A stretch of DNA of 64,000 nt from Actinomadura physcomitrii. Lineage in GTDB: Bacteria > Actinomycetota > Actinomycetes > Streptosporangiales > Streptosporangiaceae. A program made the translations under genes and the position numbers. The DNA lies in assembly GCF_008923205.2 (NCBI RefSeq), contig NZ_WBMS02000023.1:1-64000 (forward strand), in the 5' to 3' direction. Under the pieces are notes generated by a model. That model made no database searches and was not told the origin of the DNA. It saw only the letters and a program-made list of their open reading frames with translations. This document shows, piece after piece, positions 41,966 through 50,384 of this stretch; the first letter of the stretch is position 1; every line of letters begins with the position of its first letter.

Positions 41966-42883
41966 CTACCTGATGTGCAGCCGGACGAAGGTGCCGTCCC
42001 AGCCGGCCCGCAGCTCCACCAGGTCGACGAGGAGCCGGACGGTCCACAGCCCGAACCCGCGCTGCAGCGCCGTGTCGGGCGGGATGAAGCCGGTGAACGG
42101 GGTCGGCGCGGGGCGCCACAGCCCGTTGTCGCCGACCTCGCAGAGCAGCTCGGGGCCGTCCCGCCAGATCCACATGCCGACCGGGGGGCAGCCGTGCTGC
42201 AGCGCGTTCGCCGCCACCTCGTTCACCGCGGTGACGAGGTTCTGCGCGGGCCGCTTGGCAAGGCCGTGCAGCAGCGCCCGCTCGGCGACGAACGAGCGCA
42301 GCGCGTGCAGGTCGTCGTCCTCGACCGCGAAGTACTCGGCGTCGCCGGGGCGGGCGAAGCACAGGCCGCGGTCGCAGTTCGCGCCGAACGTCACCGGGTC
42401 GATGTAGTCGCCGCTGGCGAGCGCGGGGCCGTCGGTCACCATCTTCGGGTGGGTGCGCCGCGCCTCCGCCAGGATCAGGGGCGACAGCGCCTCGCCGTCG
42501 TAGGGGCACAGCGCGCACGCCCCGGAGTCCTTGAACACCTCGTTGATCAGCGACTCGTAGCGGATCCACTCCAGGATCTGCCGGTCGTCCAGGTCCCGCC
42601 ACACCGGCTCGCCCAGCGCGCACACGGTCCGCGGCGCGAACCTGTTCAGCAGGGCCTGGTAGTCGCGCAGGGTCCGGACGGGGTGCAGGTAGAACGTCGC
42701 CGCGTCCACCCACTCGATCTCGGCGTCGTCGCCGAACAGGTCGCGCAGCGCCGACAGGTTGGGCTCCTGCGCGACGGCGACGACGGCCTGCCCCGCCTCC
42801 AGCCCGGAGCGCAGGAACGGCTCGGTCACCGCCAGGAAGTGGTCCGTGCCGTCGTACACGAACCCCCTGTGCTCCAAGCTCAT
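41966..42883 (-). CDS. MEDS sensor with HATPase domain (array 2, gene E)
   Basis: 305 residues. MEDS: FVYDGTDHFLAVTEPFLRSG, DAATFYLHPVRTLRDYQALL, CALGEPVWRDLDDRQILEW and ACALCPYDGEALSPL. The HATPase part keeps the N-box NEVAANALQHG and RGFGLWTVRLLVDLVELRAG, so kinase activity is plausible. MEDS plus RsbW-type kinase suggests a ligand-controlled anti-sigma or STAS kinase. The ATG overlaps the stop of gene F by one base (TGATG), so they are coupled. Confidence 0.82.
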   Translation of the reverse strand: MSLEHRGFVYDGTDHFLAVTEPFLRSGLEAGQAVVAVAQEPNLSALRDLFGDDAEIEWVDAATFYLHPVRTLRDYQALLNRFAPRTVCALGEPVWRDLDDRQILEWIRYESLINEVFKDSGACALCPYDGEALSPLILAEARRTHPKMVTDGPALASGDYIDPVTFGANCDRGLCFARPGDAEYFAVEDDDLHALRSFVAERALLHGLAKRPAQNLVTAVNEVAANALQHGCPPVGMWIWRDGPELLCEVGDNGLWRPAPTPFTGFIPPDTALQRGFGLWTVRLLVDLVELRAGWDGTFVRLHIR

Positions 42884-43812
42884 CAGAGGTTGCCTTCCGT
42901 CTCCGTGACCGGGCGTTCGCGGCCGCGTTCGAGACCGGGCAGCCGGTGCCAGCCGACCATCTCGATGACGTTCTCCACGTCGGGCGGCAGGTGGTCGAGC
43001 ACCAGCGCCTCGTCGGCGGGCAGGCTGGTGGCCTGCTGCGCCAGTAGGTTCAGCCCGCCGAGGTCGATGAAGCCGAGGTCGGTGAAGTCGAGGTCGGTGA
43101 AGTCGAGGTGGACGCGCCGCCGGGCCAGGCACACCTGCGCGAGCTGCTCGGCGAACACCTGGTGCCGGGCGGCGTCCAGCTCGCCCTCGACCCGCAGCCC
43201 GTTCGGCTCGAAGGTGCGGACGATCTTCAGGATGCCGTCGTCGAACTCGGGGTCGACCTCCACCAGCACCTCGTGCGTGTCGCGCAGGGCGGCGAGCTCG
43301 TCGGGCGGGCAGGCGTGCCGGTCGATCTGGCAGATCGCCATCGCCATCGTGCTGGGCGACACGGCGTCGCCGACACCGTGCTCGCAGCCCAGCATCTCGG
43401 CGATGTCGGAGCGCCCCGGCTCGCTGAGCAGCCAGCTGTAGTCGGTGGTCAGCCGGACGGCGCGGAACCCCTCGCCGAACGCCGCGTCCACCTCCCGGCC
43501 GATCGTCTCCAGCATCCGGCCGGGCTCGAAGGCGCCGCGCCGGTCGAGGCAGGCGTCGGCGCGGGGGATCACCCGCAGCTGGCCCGTCCTGCTGAAGGCG
43601 TGCACGTCCGCCCGGTGCCGGGGGCCGATGCCGGGCAGCAGCTCGGCCGGGGCGTCGGTCACGTAGACGACCTTCTCGTTGTTGTCGAGCGCCTCCCGCA
43701 CGAAGGGGCCGATGACCCTGTCGCGCTCCTCCAGGCCGCTGTAGGCCAGCCAGCTGTGGTCGCCGGGCCGGATGTCTTTGACGGGTCGCTTGGCGAACCA
43801 GGGTGTCTCCAT
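42883..43812 (-). CDS. MEDS sensor-STAS domain regulator (array 2, gene F)
   Basis: 309 residues from METPWFAKRPVKDIRPGDHS, the same length as gene A. MEDS: HSWLAYSGLEERDRVIGPFV, VVYVTDAPAELLPG, YSWLLSEPGRSDI, AMAICQIDRHAC. The STAS half has LRVEGELDAARHQVF and the doubled TDLDFTDLGFIDLGGLNLL; the phosphosite reads DLGG. An ATG at 43884 with GAGGA upstream would add 24 residues, but codons there are not GC-biased at position three, so that stretch is taken as leader. Confidence 0.78.
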   Translation of the reverse strand: METPWFAKRPVKDIRPGDHSWLAYSGLEERDRVIGPFVREALDNNEKVVYVTDAPAELLPGIGPRHRADVHAFSRTGQLRVIPRADACLDRRGAFEPGRMLETIGREVDAAFGEGFRAVRLTTDYSWLLSEPGRSDIAEMLGCEHGVGDAVSPSTMAMAICQIDRHACPPDELAALRDTHEVLVEVDPEFDDGILKIVRTFEPNGLRVEGELDAARHQVFAEQLAQVCLARRRVHLDFTDLDFTDLGFIDLGGLNLLAQQATSLPADEALVLDHLPPDVENVIEMVGWHRLPGLERGRERPVTETEGNL

Positions 43813-43892
43813 GGCCTGCCCATCGAGGTCGGTTCGGATTCGTTCAGCGTACGCCCGTGGAAGCTTATTGGAAGCCCAACGCATCGAGTTCC

Positions 43893-44873
43893 TCACACTC
43901 CGTTCACCGCGGCCGGGACGGCGGGCAGCCGCAGCCGCAGCCGCACCGTGCTGCCGTCGCATCCGGTCCGGATCTGGACGATCGAGCAGAGCAGCCGTAC
44001 CGCCCACAGCCCGAACCGGCCGCCGGTGGCGGTGCCGGACGGGCGGGGCGGGACGAGCCCGTAGCCGGAGCCGGGCTCCCAGCTGCCCTTGTCGGTGACC
44101 TCGCACACCAGGGCCGGGTCGGCGCCGGACGGCTCGGTCCACATCCGCAGCACGATCGGGGGCGCGCCGTGCCGGAGCGCGTTGGTGACGACCTCGGTGA
44201 CCGCGACGAGCAGGCGCCGCAGGTCCTCGTCGGGCAGCGGAGTGCGGCGCGCGTACTCGGTGACGTAGGCCCGCAGCCAGAACAGGTCGGGCCGGTCGAT
44301 CTCGAGCTCGTCGGCGTCGGCGGGCCGCGGGGGAAGGGGCTCGCCGTCGCATTGCGCGCTGTAGGCCCACGGGTCCATGTAGAGGGGGTTGGCCATGGAC
44401 CTGGCGCCGCGCACCGTCTCGGGGTGGGTGCGGCGCCCCGCCGCGACCACGCCGGCCGGCAGGGACGAGGAGTAGGGGCACATGATCGCGGCGCCGGTGC
44501 CGCGGAACGCGATGTTCACCATGGCCTCGGCGCGCTGCCATTCCAGCACCTCGAGCGGCGGGCGCGCCGCCCACACGACCGGTTCGCCGAGGACGCGCAG
44601 CCGCCGGCCGCGCCAGGCGACGTCGTCGGCGTCGCTGAGGCAGTCGGCGAGGGTCCGCGCGGGGTGGGTGTACCAGGTGCCCGGCTCGACGAACTCGACG
44701 GAATCGGCGGTGGGGCCGAGCGCCTCGCGCAGCAGCACCTCGCGGGCGACCCCGCAGACGGCCAGGACGCGGTCGCCGGCGTCGGCGCCGTCCCGCAGGA
44801 AGGGAAGGGCGCCGCCGAGGAAGTCGTCGACCCCGTCGTACGGCAGAACGCAGTGGGTGAAGGATTCGCTCAC
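43893..44873 (-). CDS. MEDS sensor with HATPase domain (array 2, gene G)
   Basis: 326 residues. MEDS: HCVLPYDGVDDFLGGALPFL, EPGTWYTHPARTLADCL, LGEPVVWAARPPLEVLEWQR and AAIMCPYSSSLP. The HATPase part has an intact N-box TEVVTNALRHG and ends FGLWAVRLLCSIVQIRTGCD. First gene of array 2; it reads away from the TetR gene. The promoter lies in 44874-45003, where no distinct box is recognised. Confidence 0.82.
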   Translation of the reverse strand: MSESFTHCVLPYDGVDDFLGGALPFLRDGADAGDRVLAVCGVAREVLLREALGPTADSVEFVEPGTWYTHPARTLADCLSDADDVAWRGRRLRVLGEPVVWAARPPLEVLEWQRAEAMVNIAFRGTGAAIMCPYSSSLPAGVVAAGRRTHPETVRGARSMANPLYMDPWAYSAQCDGEPLPPRPADADELEIDRPDLFWLRAYVTEYARRTPLPDEDLRRLLVAVTEVVTNALRHGAPPIVLRMWTEPSGADPALVCEVTDKGSWEPGSGYGLVPPRPSGTATGGRFGLWAVRLLCSIVQIRTGCDGSTVRLRLRLPAVPAAVNGV

Positions 44874-45003
44874 GGCGGCCCCAGGGTGCGTTTTCGGTCC
44901 CGGCGTTCCCCTAACGCCCGCCGCGGCGCCGGCGGACCCATCAAGGGTAGGTCGGCCGCCCGGCGGCGCGCCGGGCCGTGCGGCGATTGCCGCGACCGGT
45001 TTT

Positions 45004-45657
45004 TCACATAGTGCGACGGACTGCCGGGCGTGTCCGCCGGTACAGGACGGCGCGGAGGCCCGGTGCGAGGGCGGCGATTATTTCATCGGCGGTCATCGAG
45101 GCGAGCGGTTCCACGGCCAGGATGTAGCGGCCGAAGATCACGCCGGCGAGCTGGGCACCGACCGCCCCGGCGCGGTGCCGCGCGTCGGGGCCGCCGACGT
45201 GCTCGGCGATCCGGTCGATCATCTCGCGGCCGACGACGTCGCGCAGCAGCCCCATCAGCTCAGCGTCCTGCGTCGCGGCGCGCACCATGAAGACCAGCTG
45301 GCCGCCGCGCTCGGGGTCGTCCCAGGTGCCGAGCATCGCGCGCAGGACGCGTTCGGGCAGCGTGGCGGGGTCGCCGGGGAGCGCCGCGGCCAGCACGTCC
45401 GGCGGGTTGGCCAGCAGTCCGAGGACCGCGCCGAACAGGCCCTTCTTGGAGCCGAAGAAGTAGCTGATCAGGGCGGCGTCGACGTTCGCCTCGGCGGCGA
45501 TCGAGCGCAGCGTGACCTTGGCGTACCCGTCGGCGAGGAACCGGCCGCGGGCCACCGCGAGGATCTGCGCGCGGGTGTCGGGGCTGCCGCGCCGCCGGCC
45601 GCGCGACGCCCGCCTGGCCGCCGCCTCCGGTGCGGCGGCCCCGGATTTATTCATCAT
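45004..45657 (-). CDS. TetR-family transcriptional regulator
   Basis: 217 residues. The HTH is at about residues 27-70 (DTRAQILAVARGRFLADGYA then TLRSIAAEANVDAALISYFF). The C-terminal ligand domain resembles TetR_C_17-type regulators (ERGGQLVFMVRAATQDAELM). It is divergent from an MFS efflux pump with a 74-base gap, the classic repressor-pump arrangement, so it probably represses that pump and its own gene. TACATT lies 6 bases before the ATG at 45657, so it may be leaderless. Confidence 0.88.
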   Translation of the reverse strand: MMNKSGAAAPEAAARRASRGRRRGSPDTRAQILAVARGRFLADGYAKVTLRSIAAEANVDAALISYFFGSKKGLFGAVLGLLANPPDVLAAALPGDPATLPERVLRAMLGTWDDPERGGQLVFMVRAATQDAELMGLLRDVVGREMIDRIAEHVGGPDARHRAGAVGAQLAGVIFGRYILAVEPLASMTADEIIAALAPGLRAVLYRRTRPAVRRTM

Positions 45658-45663
45658 GGTTGA

Positions 45664-45669
45664 AATGTA
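45664..45669 (-). promoter_or_regulatory. -10 box (TACATT) of the TetR gene
   Basis: On the minus strand TACATT is followed by 6 bases and the ATG at 45657. No clear palindromic operator was found in the 74-base gap to the MFS gene. Confidence 0.45.
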
Positions 45670-45731
45670 GTGCCCGCAGGCCCCAGATTCGAGGTGTCAC
45701 AGCGAAGAGATCCCGCACCGAGGAGGCCCCG

Positions 45732-47270
45732 ATGGCCACCACAGGAACGGCGCCCGGAGGGCAGGTCCACCGGGCCGTGCTGCCGGCCGTCATGCTCGCC
45801 CTCGCCACCGTCGTGTCGGCGGTCGCGTCCCTCAACACCGCCATCCCGTCCATCGCCCGCGACACCCGCGCCACCCAGACCCAGCTGTCCTGGATCATCG
45901 ACGCCTACGCGCTGGTGTTCGCCGCGCTGCTGCTCCTCGGCGGCGCGATCGGCGACCGCTACGGCCGGCGCCGCGCGCTCGCCGCCGGGCTCGCGATCTT
46001 CGGCGCCGGGTCGGCCGCCGCGATGTTCGCCGGCGACCCCGAGTGGCTGATCGCGATGCGCGGCGTCCTCGGCGTCGGCGCGGCGCTGGTGATGCCCGCG
46101 ACGCTGTCCACCATCACCTCGACGTTCCCGGTACGGCAGCGCACCCGCGCGGTCGGCGCCTGGGCCGGCGTCGCCGGCGCCAGCGCGATCTTCGGCCTGC
46201 TGGTCTCCGGCAGCCTGCTGGAGCAGTGGTCGTGGCGCTCGGTGTTCCTGCTGAACATCGTGCTCGCCGTGCTCGCGTTCGCCGCGACCCTCGCGGTCGT
46301 CCCCGAGTCCGCCGACCCGGACGCGCCGAGGCTCGACCTCGTCGGCGCGCTCATCACCGTCCTCGGCCTCGGCGCCGGCGTCTACTCGATCATCGAGGCG
46401 CCCACCGAGGGCTGGACCAGCGCCCGCACGCTCATCGGCCTCGCCGCCGCGGTCGCCGTCCTCGCCGGGTTCGTCGGCTGGGAGCTGACCCGCCGCGACC
46501 CGCTGCTCGACCCCCGGCTGTTCAAGCACCGCGCCTTCTCCGCCGGCACCCTGTCGATCACCGTGCAGTTCTTCGCCTTCTTCGGCTTCGTCTTCACCGT
46601 CCTGCAGTACCTGCAGCTCGTGAAGGACCACGGCCCGCTGCTCGCCGCCACCTGCCTGCTGCCGATGGCCGCCGCGATGATGCCGTCCGCCCGCGGCATC
46701 GCCCCCCGCGCCGCCGCGAAGGTCGGACCGCGCCGCGTCATCGTCGCCGGCCTCATCCTGGTCAGCGTCGGCCTGCTGGTGCTGTCCCTGCTGGACACGG
46801 GCAGCAGCTACTGGGTCATGCTCGGCGGCCTCATCCCGCTCGGTGCCGGAATGGGCCTCGCCATGACGCCCGCGACCGCGTCCATCACCGACGCCCTCCC
46901 GGCCGACAAGCAGGGCGTCGGGTCGGCGATGAACGACCTGGCCCGCGAGCTCGGCGGCGCCCTCGGCATCGCCGTCCTCGGCAGCCTCCTGCAGTCCGGC
47001 TACCGCTCGAACCTGGACACCGCCGGGCTGCCCGGACCGGTCGCCGAGCACGCCAGGACCTCGCTGGCGATGGCCGTGCACGCCGGCCCGCAGGTGATGC
47101 GGCAGGCGCAGGCGGCGTTCGCGGACGGCCTGCACACCGCGCTGCTGTCCGCCGCGATCGTCCTGGCCGTCACCGCCGTGCTGGTGGGCGTCCTCTACCG
47201 CCGTCCCGCCGCGGCCGCCGCCGAGACTCCCGCCGGGCAGGAGACCGCCGCCGCGGAGCCGGCGAATTGA
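45732..47270 (+). CDS. MFS drug-efflux transporter, DHA2 (14-helix) type
   Basis: 512 residues with about 14 hydrophobic segments. SLNTAIPSIARDTRATQTQL and WIIDAYALVFAALLLLGG are the DHA2 N-terminal signature. GDRYGRRRALAAGLAIF is motif A, RGVLGVGAALVMPATLSTI is motif C-like, and GLAMTPATASITDALPADKQ is the second-half motif. It exports drugs or metabolites by proton antiport; the substrate is unknown. AGGAGG precedes the ATG. It is divergent from TetR and ends at a strong terminator. Confidence 0.92.
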   Translation: MATTGTAPGGQVHRAVLPAVMLALATVVSAVASLNTAIPSIARDTRATQTQLSWIIDAYALVFAALLLLGGAIGDRYGRRRALAAGLAIFGAGSAAAMFAGDPEWLIAMRGVLGVGAALVMPATLSTITSTFPVRQRTRAVGAWAGVAGASAIFGLLVSGSLLEQWSWRSVFLLNIVLAVLAFAATLAVVPESADPDAPRLDLVGALITVLGLGAGVYSIIEAPTEGWTSARTLIGLAAAVAVLAGFVGWELTRRDPLLDPRLFKHRAFSAGTLSITVQFFAFFGFVFTVLQYLQLVKDHGPLLAATCLLPMAAAMMPSARGIAPRAAAKVGPRRVIVAGLILVSVGLLVLSLLDTGSSYWVMLGGLIPLGAGMGLAMTPATASITDALPADKQGVGSAMNDLARELGGALGIAVLGSLLQSGYRSNLDTAGLPGPVAEHARTSLAMAVHAGPQVMRQAQAAFADGLHTALLSAAIVLAVTAVLVGVLYRRPAAAAAETPAGQETAAAEPAN

Positions 47271-47303
47271 CCGCCCGCCACCCGCGATCACACCGTCACG
47301 CGA

Positions 47304-47332
47304 AAGGGCCCCCGCAGGACGCGGGGGCCCTT
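47304..47332. terminator. Terminator after the MFS gene
   Basis: AAGGGCCCCCGC (47304-47315) and GCGGGGGCCCTT (47321-47332) form a perfect 12-bp stem over a 5-base loop (AGGAC). It lies between the convergent MFS gene and the AtzG-like gene and can serve both. Confidence 0.85.
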
Positions 47333-47343
47333 CCCTGTACGGC

Positions 47344-47589
47344 TCAGGCGGCTGTCCAGTCGGTCATGCGGGCGTCGGCCCGGAACCGCAGGGCCGGATC
47401 GGCGTACCGGGCCTCGGGGACCGCGTACAGCGCGTCCACCCCCGCCTGCTGGAGCGGGTACGAGGCGGCGAGCTCCGCCAGCTCGGCCGCCGACAGCGGC
47501 AGCCCGGCACGGGAGACCAGCAGGCCCACCTCCGCGATGACGCGCGGGTCGTCCGCGGGAGGCGCGGGACGCAGGACGTTCTCGGTCAA
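47344..47589 (-). CDS. AtzG-like small amidase partner
   Basis: 81 residues, helical: DDPRVIAEVGLLVSRAGLPL, SAAELAELAASYPLQQAGVD. This is the size and helical pattern of DUF4089/AtzG small subunits, which pair with AtzE-type amidases and share their active site. The gene lies 66 bases after the amidase gene on the same strand. Identity is inferred from size, pattern and linkage. Confidence 0.6.
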   Translation of the reverse strand: MTENVLRPAPPADDPRVIAEVGLLVSRAGLPLSAAELAELAASYPLQQAGVDALYAVPEARYADPALRFRADARMTDWTAA

Positions 47590-47655
47590 GGTTCCTCCAG
47601 GGTTCGCGATGCCCGGCCGCTCCGGGCACGGGTCGGACGGTCGTCGCCGCGCGGG

Positions 47656-49062
47656 TCAGACGGCGACGAGGGCGGGGACGCGGCGGTGCCAGTCCGTGAC
47701 CCGCTGGAAGGCGTCCGCCGCCCGCAGCACCCCGGCCTCCCCGAACGCCGGGCCGGCGAACTGGATCGACAGCGGCAGCCCGGCGGCGGTCGCGCCCATC
47801 GGGGCGGCCAGGACGGGGTTGCCGACGCAGTCCCAGTACTGGGTGAAGATCGTGCGGAACAGGCCCTCGATGTCGAGCCGGCCCGCCCCGTCGGTCAGCT
47901 CGTCGAAGCGCGGCGCGCCGACCGCCGCGGTCGGGCAGACGATCACGTCGAGGTCCTCGAACATCCGCGCCACCGCGTCCTGCGCGACGTGCCGCACCCG
48001 CTGCGCCTGCACGTAGTCGGCGCCGGTGACCAGCGCGCCGCGCGCCAGCATCAGCCGGGTCGCCGCGAAGTAGTCGCGCCAGCGCTCCACCAGGTCGTTG
48101 CGGTGGTAGGCGAACGCCTCGGCGCACATCGTGACGAGGTTGGCGGTGAGCATCTCCGTCCAGAACGGCAGCTCGGCGTCGATGAGCGTCGCGCCGAGCC
48201 CGGACAGCGCGCCGAGCGCCGCGTCGAAGGCGGGCCCGAGCGCCGGGTCGGCCTCCGCCGGGAAGTGCCCGGCCCGGACGACCCCGATCCGCACCCCCTC
48301 CAGCGACCCGTCGAGCAGAGGCTGCTCGTACGGCAGGCCGACGCTGTCGGGGTCGCTCGCGTGCGGACCGGCGATGACGTCGAGGACGGCGGCGCAGTCG
48401 CGGGCGCTGCGCGCCAGCGGGCCGACGTGGTCGAGGCTGTAGCCGAGCGGCGCCACGCCCGACTTCGGCACCCGGCCGAACGTCGGCATCAGCCCGGTGA
48501 CCCCGCAGAACGCCGACGGGATGCGGATGCTGCCCGCGGTGTCCGTGCCGAGCCCGGCGAAGAACAGCCCGGCGGCGACGCCGTTGCCCGTCCCGGAGCT
48601 GGAACCGCCCGGCCACGTCGCGGTGTCCCACGGGTTGCGCGGCATCGGGAACGGCTTGGACGGATCCGGCATCCCGCACGCGAACTCCATCGTGGTGACC
48701 TTGCCGGTGATCACCGCGCCCGCCTCCTTCAGCCGGGACACCACCGGCGCGTCCCGTCCCTGCGCCCAGGCCCGGTCGAGGACCAGGCTCTGCGCCGTCG
48801 TCGGGCCCTCCGCCATCGCGATGATGTCCTTGACGCCGAACGGGACGCCCTGCAGCGGGCCCCGGTCGATCCCTTCGGCCAGCTCCCGGTCGGCGCGTTC
48901 GGCCTGCTCGAGGGCGTAGTCGTCGAAGCGCGCCAGGTAGGTGCCGAGCTCGCCGTCGTGCCGGTCGGCGGCGGCGAGGGCCTCCTCGGTCAGCCGGACG
49001 CTCGTCACCGCGCCGGCGCGCAGCGCCTCGGCGGCCTCGGTCAGGGTGAGGGGTGTCTCCAT
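47656..49062 (-). CDS. Amidase-signature hydrolase
   Basis: About 468 residues. The Ser-Ser-Lys triad is Lys78 (GVPFGVKDI), the cis-Ser in GGSSSGTGN (154-156) and the nucleophile Ser178 in GTDTAGSIRIPS. It hydrolyses an amide or carbamoyl bond of unknown substrate. Related enzymes include AtzE biuret-type and glutamyl-tRNA amidotransferase A. The ATG at 49062 follows AAGGAG; an upstream start at 49080 is less likely. It probably forms an operon with the small subunit gene and is controlled by the adjacent GntR regulator. Confidence 0.9.
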   Translation of the reverse strand: METPLTLTEAAEALRAGAVTSVRLTEEALAAADRHDGELGTYLARFDDYALEQAERADRELAEGIDRGPLQGVPFGVKDIIAMAEGPTTAQSLVLDRAWAQGRDAPVVSRLKEAGAVITGKVTTMEFACGMPDPSKPFPMPRNPWDTATWPGGSSSGTGNGVAAGLFFAGLGTDTAGSIRIPSAFCGVTGLMPTFGRVPKSGVAPLGYSLDHVGPLARSARDCAAVLDVIAGPHASDPDSVGLPYEQPLLDGSLEGVRIGVVRAGHFPAEADPALGPAFDAALGALSGLGATLIDAELPFWTEMLTANLVTMCAEAFAYHRNDLVERWRDYFAATRLMLARGALVTGADYVQAQRVRHVAQDAVARMFEDLDVIVCPTAAVGAPRFDELTDGAGRLDIEGLFRTIFTQYWDCVGNPVLAAPMGATAAGLPLSIQFAGPAFGEAGVLRAADAFQRVTDWHRRVPALVAV

Positions 49063-49141
49063 GGTTCTCCTTGAGGGCATGCCGCGGCCGCCGTCCCCGC
49101 CGCGAGGACGGACGCCTTGATCGGTGCGGTGGAAGTGCGGT

Positions 49142-49915
49142 TCAGCCGCGCGCGGACGCGCGCGGGAGGCGGGAGACCAGCAGGAACCGGTCTCCCCGGT
49201 GCTGGATGTGCGCGAGGTCGAAGGGGCGGCCGCCGGGACCTCGGATGACCTGCTCCAGGGTGACGACCGGCGCTCCGGCGGCGAGGCCGAGCAGTCCCGC
49301 CGTGCCGGTGTCGGCGGGCAGGCAGCCGAGGACGAACTCCGACTCGCCGAGGGCCACGCCCGCCTCGGCGAGCAGCGCGTACCAGTCCGAGACGAACGGG
49401 ACGTCGCGGAGCCGCTCCGCCTCGGGGAACAGCACGTAGTTGGTCGCGACGGCCACCGGTACGTCGCCGAGCAGCGCCACGTACTCCATGCGCAGGCACG
49501 GCTCCGCGGCCCGGGCGCCGAGCCGGTCGGCGGCGACCTCCGGCAGCGGGATCACGGAACGGTCCAGCACGCGCGGCCGCATCCGCCGGTCGAAGACGCT
49601 GCCCGCGCCGGGGTCGGCCGCGCCGTGCGCCTCCGCGAGCGGGGCGAGCACGGCCTCGACGACCGCGTGGGTGCCGACGCCCTGCCTGCGGTCGACGAGC
49701 CCCTCGGCGCGCAGCAGCGCGAGCGCCTCGCGCACCGTCGCCCGCGTCACGCCGTGCGCGGCCATCAGCTCGGGCTCGCCGGGCAGCCGGCCGCCGGAAT
49801 AGGCGCCGCGCAGGATCGCCGACCGCAGCAGGTCCCGCAGCCGCCGCACGTCCGCCCCGGTCGGCGTCCCCTGCGTTTCGGGTGCGCCCCTGCCCCGGGA
49901 CCTGGTCGCCGTCAT
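49142..49915 (-). CDS. GntR-family regulator (HutC/UTRA type)
   Basis: About 257 residues from MTATRSRGRGAPET. The N-terminal winged HTH is LRDLLRSAILRGAYSGGRLP through GVTRATVREALALLRAEGLV. The UTRA ligand domain follows: VLDRSVIPLPEVAADRLG, PCLRMEYVALLGDVPVAVA and FDLAHIQHRGDRFLL. It lies 79 bases upstream of the amidase gene on the same strand and probably controls the amidase operon. The effector is unknown. Confidence 0.88.
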   Translation of the reverse strand: MTATRSRGRGAPETQGTPTGADVRRLRDLLRSAILRGAYSGGRLPGEPELMAAHGVTRATVREALALLRAEGLVDRRQGVGTHAVVEAVLAPLAEAHGAADPGAGSVFDRRMRPRVLDRSVIPLPEVAADRLGARAAEPCLRMEYVALLGDVPVAVATNYVLFPEAERLRDVPFVSDWYALLAEAGVALGESEFVLGCLPADTGTAGLLGLAAGAPVVTLEQVIRGPGGRPFDLAHIQHRGDRFLLVSRLPRASARG

Positions 49916-50250
49916 GTGCCGGGACGGTAGGCGCACGCCGTTGCGCCCGCATGTTCCGGTGGTTGCCGGTGTGTTACGTTCCACGACCGCCATCGCACCT
50001 CCCTCTTCCGCCTCCGCCGACGTCCAAGGACGCTAGGCAGGAGTCGTTGCGGGAGCATGTCGCCGCCGTTGCGCCAGGTTACGCCGCGTCCCCGCCGCCG
50101 TCCTCGCGCTCCTGCCTGCGCGGACGCCGGCCCGGCCCGGCGATTCGCCGAGTTGCGCCCGGCAACGCCGTCCATGGGGCCGGGCGCCGGTAATCGGCCG
50201 ACATGCCGACCAGCCAGGACGCTAAGCTGAACGCACTCCGTACGGAGCGC
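49916..50250. other. Intergenic region before tRNA-Leu
   Basis: No gene is supported. It holds the promoters of the GntR gene (minus) and tRNA-Leu (plus). No distinct operator was recognised. Confidence 0.4.
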
Positions 50251-50334
50251 GCGGGCGTGGCGAAGTAGGCATACGCGGCAGGTTTAGGTCCTGCTGGTGG
50301 AGACACCGTGGGGGTTCGAGTCCCCCCGCCCGCA
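50251..50334 (+). tRNA. tRNA-Leu (anticodon UAG)
   Basis: The 84-base class II tRNA has acceptor stem GCGGGCG (50251-50257) with CGCCCGC (50327-50333), discriminator A50334, anticodon stem GCAGG/CCTGC with loop TTTAGGT giving UAG, a long variable arm (TGGTGGAGACACC) and T-loop GGTTCGAGTCC. CCA is not encoded; the genome reads CCC after the discriminator. Confidence 0.96.
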
Positions 50335-50384
50335 CCCATCGGACGTCCACGTCGCGGCGTGCTGCGCGACTCAACGCGACCGGG

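Noticed and set aside
43813..43884. 24-residue N-terminal extension of MEDS gene F
   Set aside because: Third-position GC drops to about half, unlike the gene body, and the paralogue A has the shorter length.
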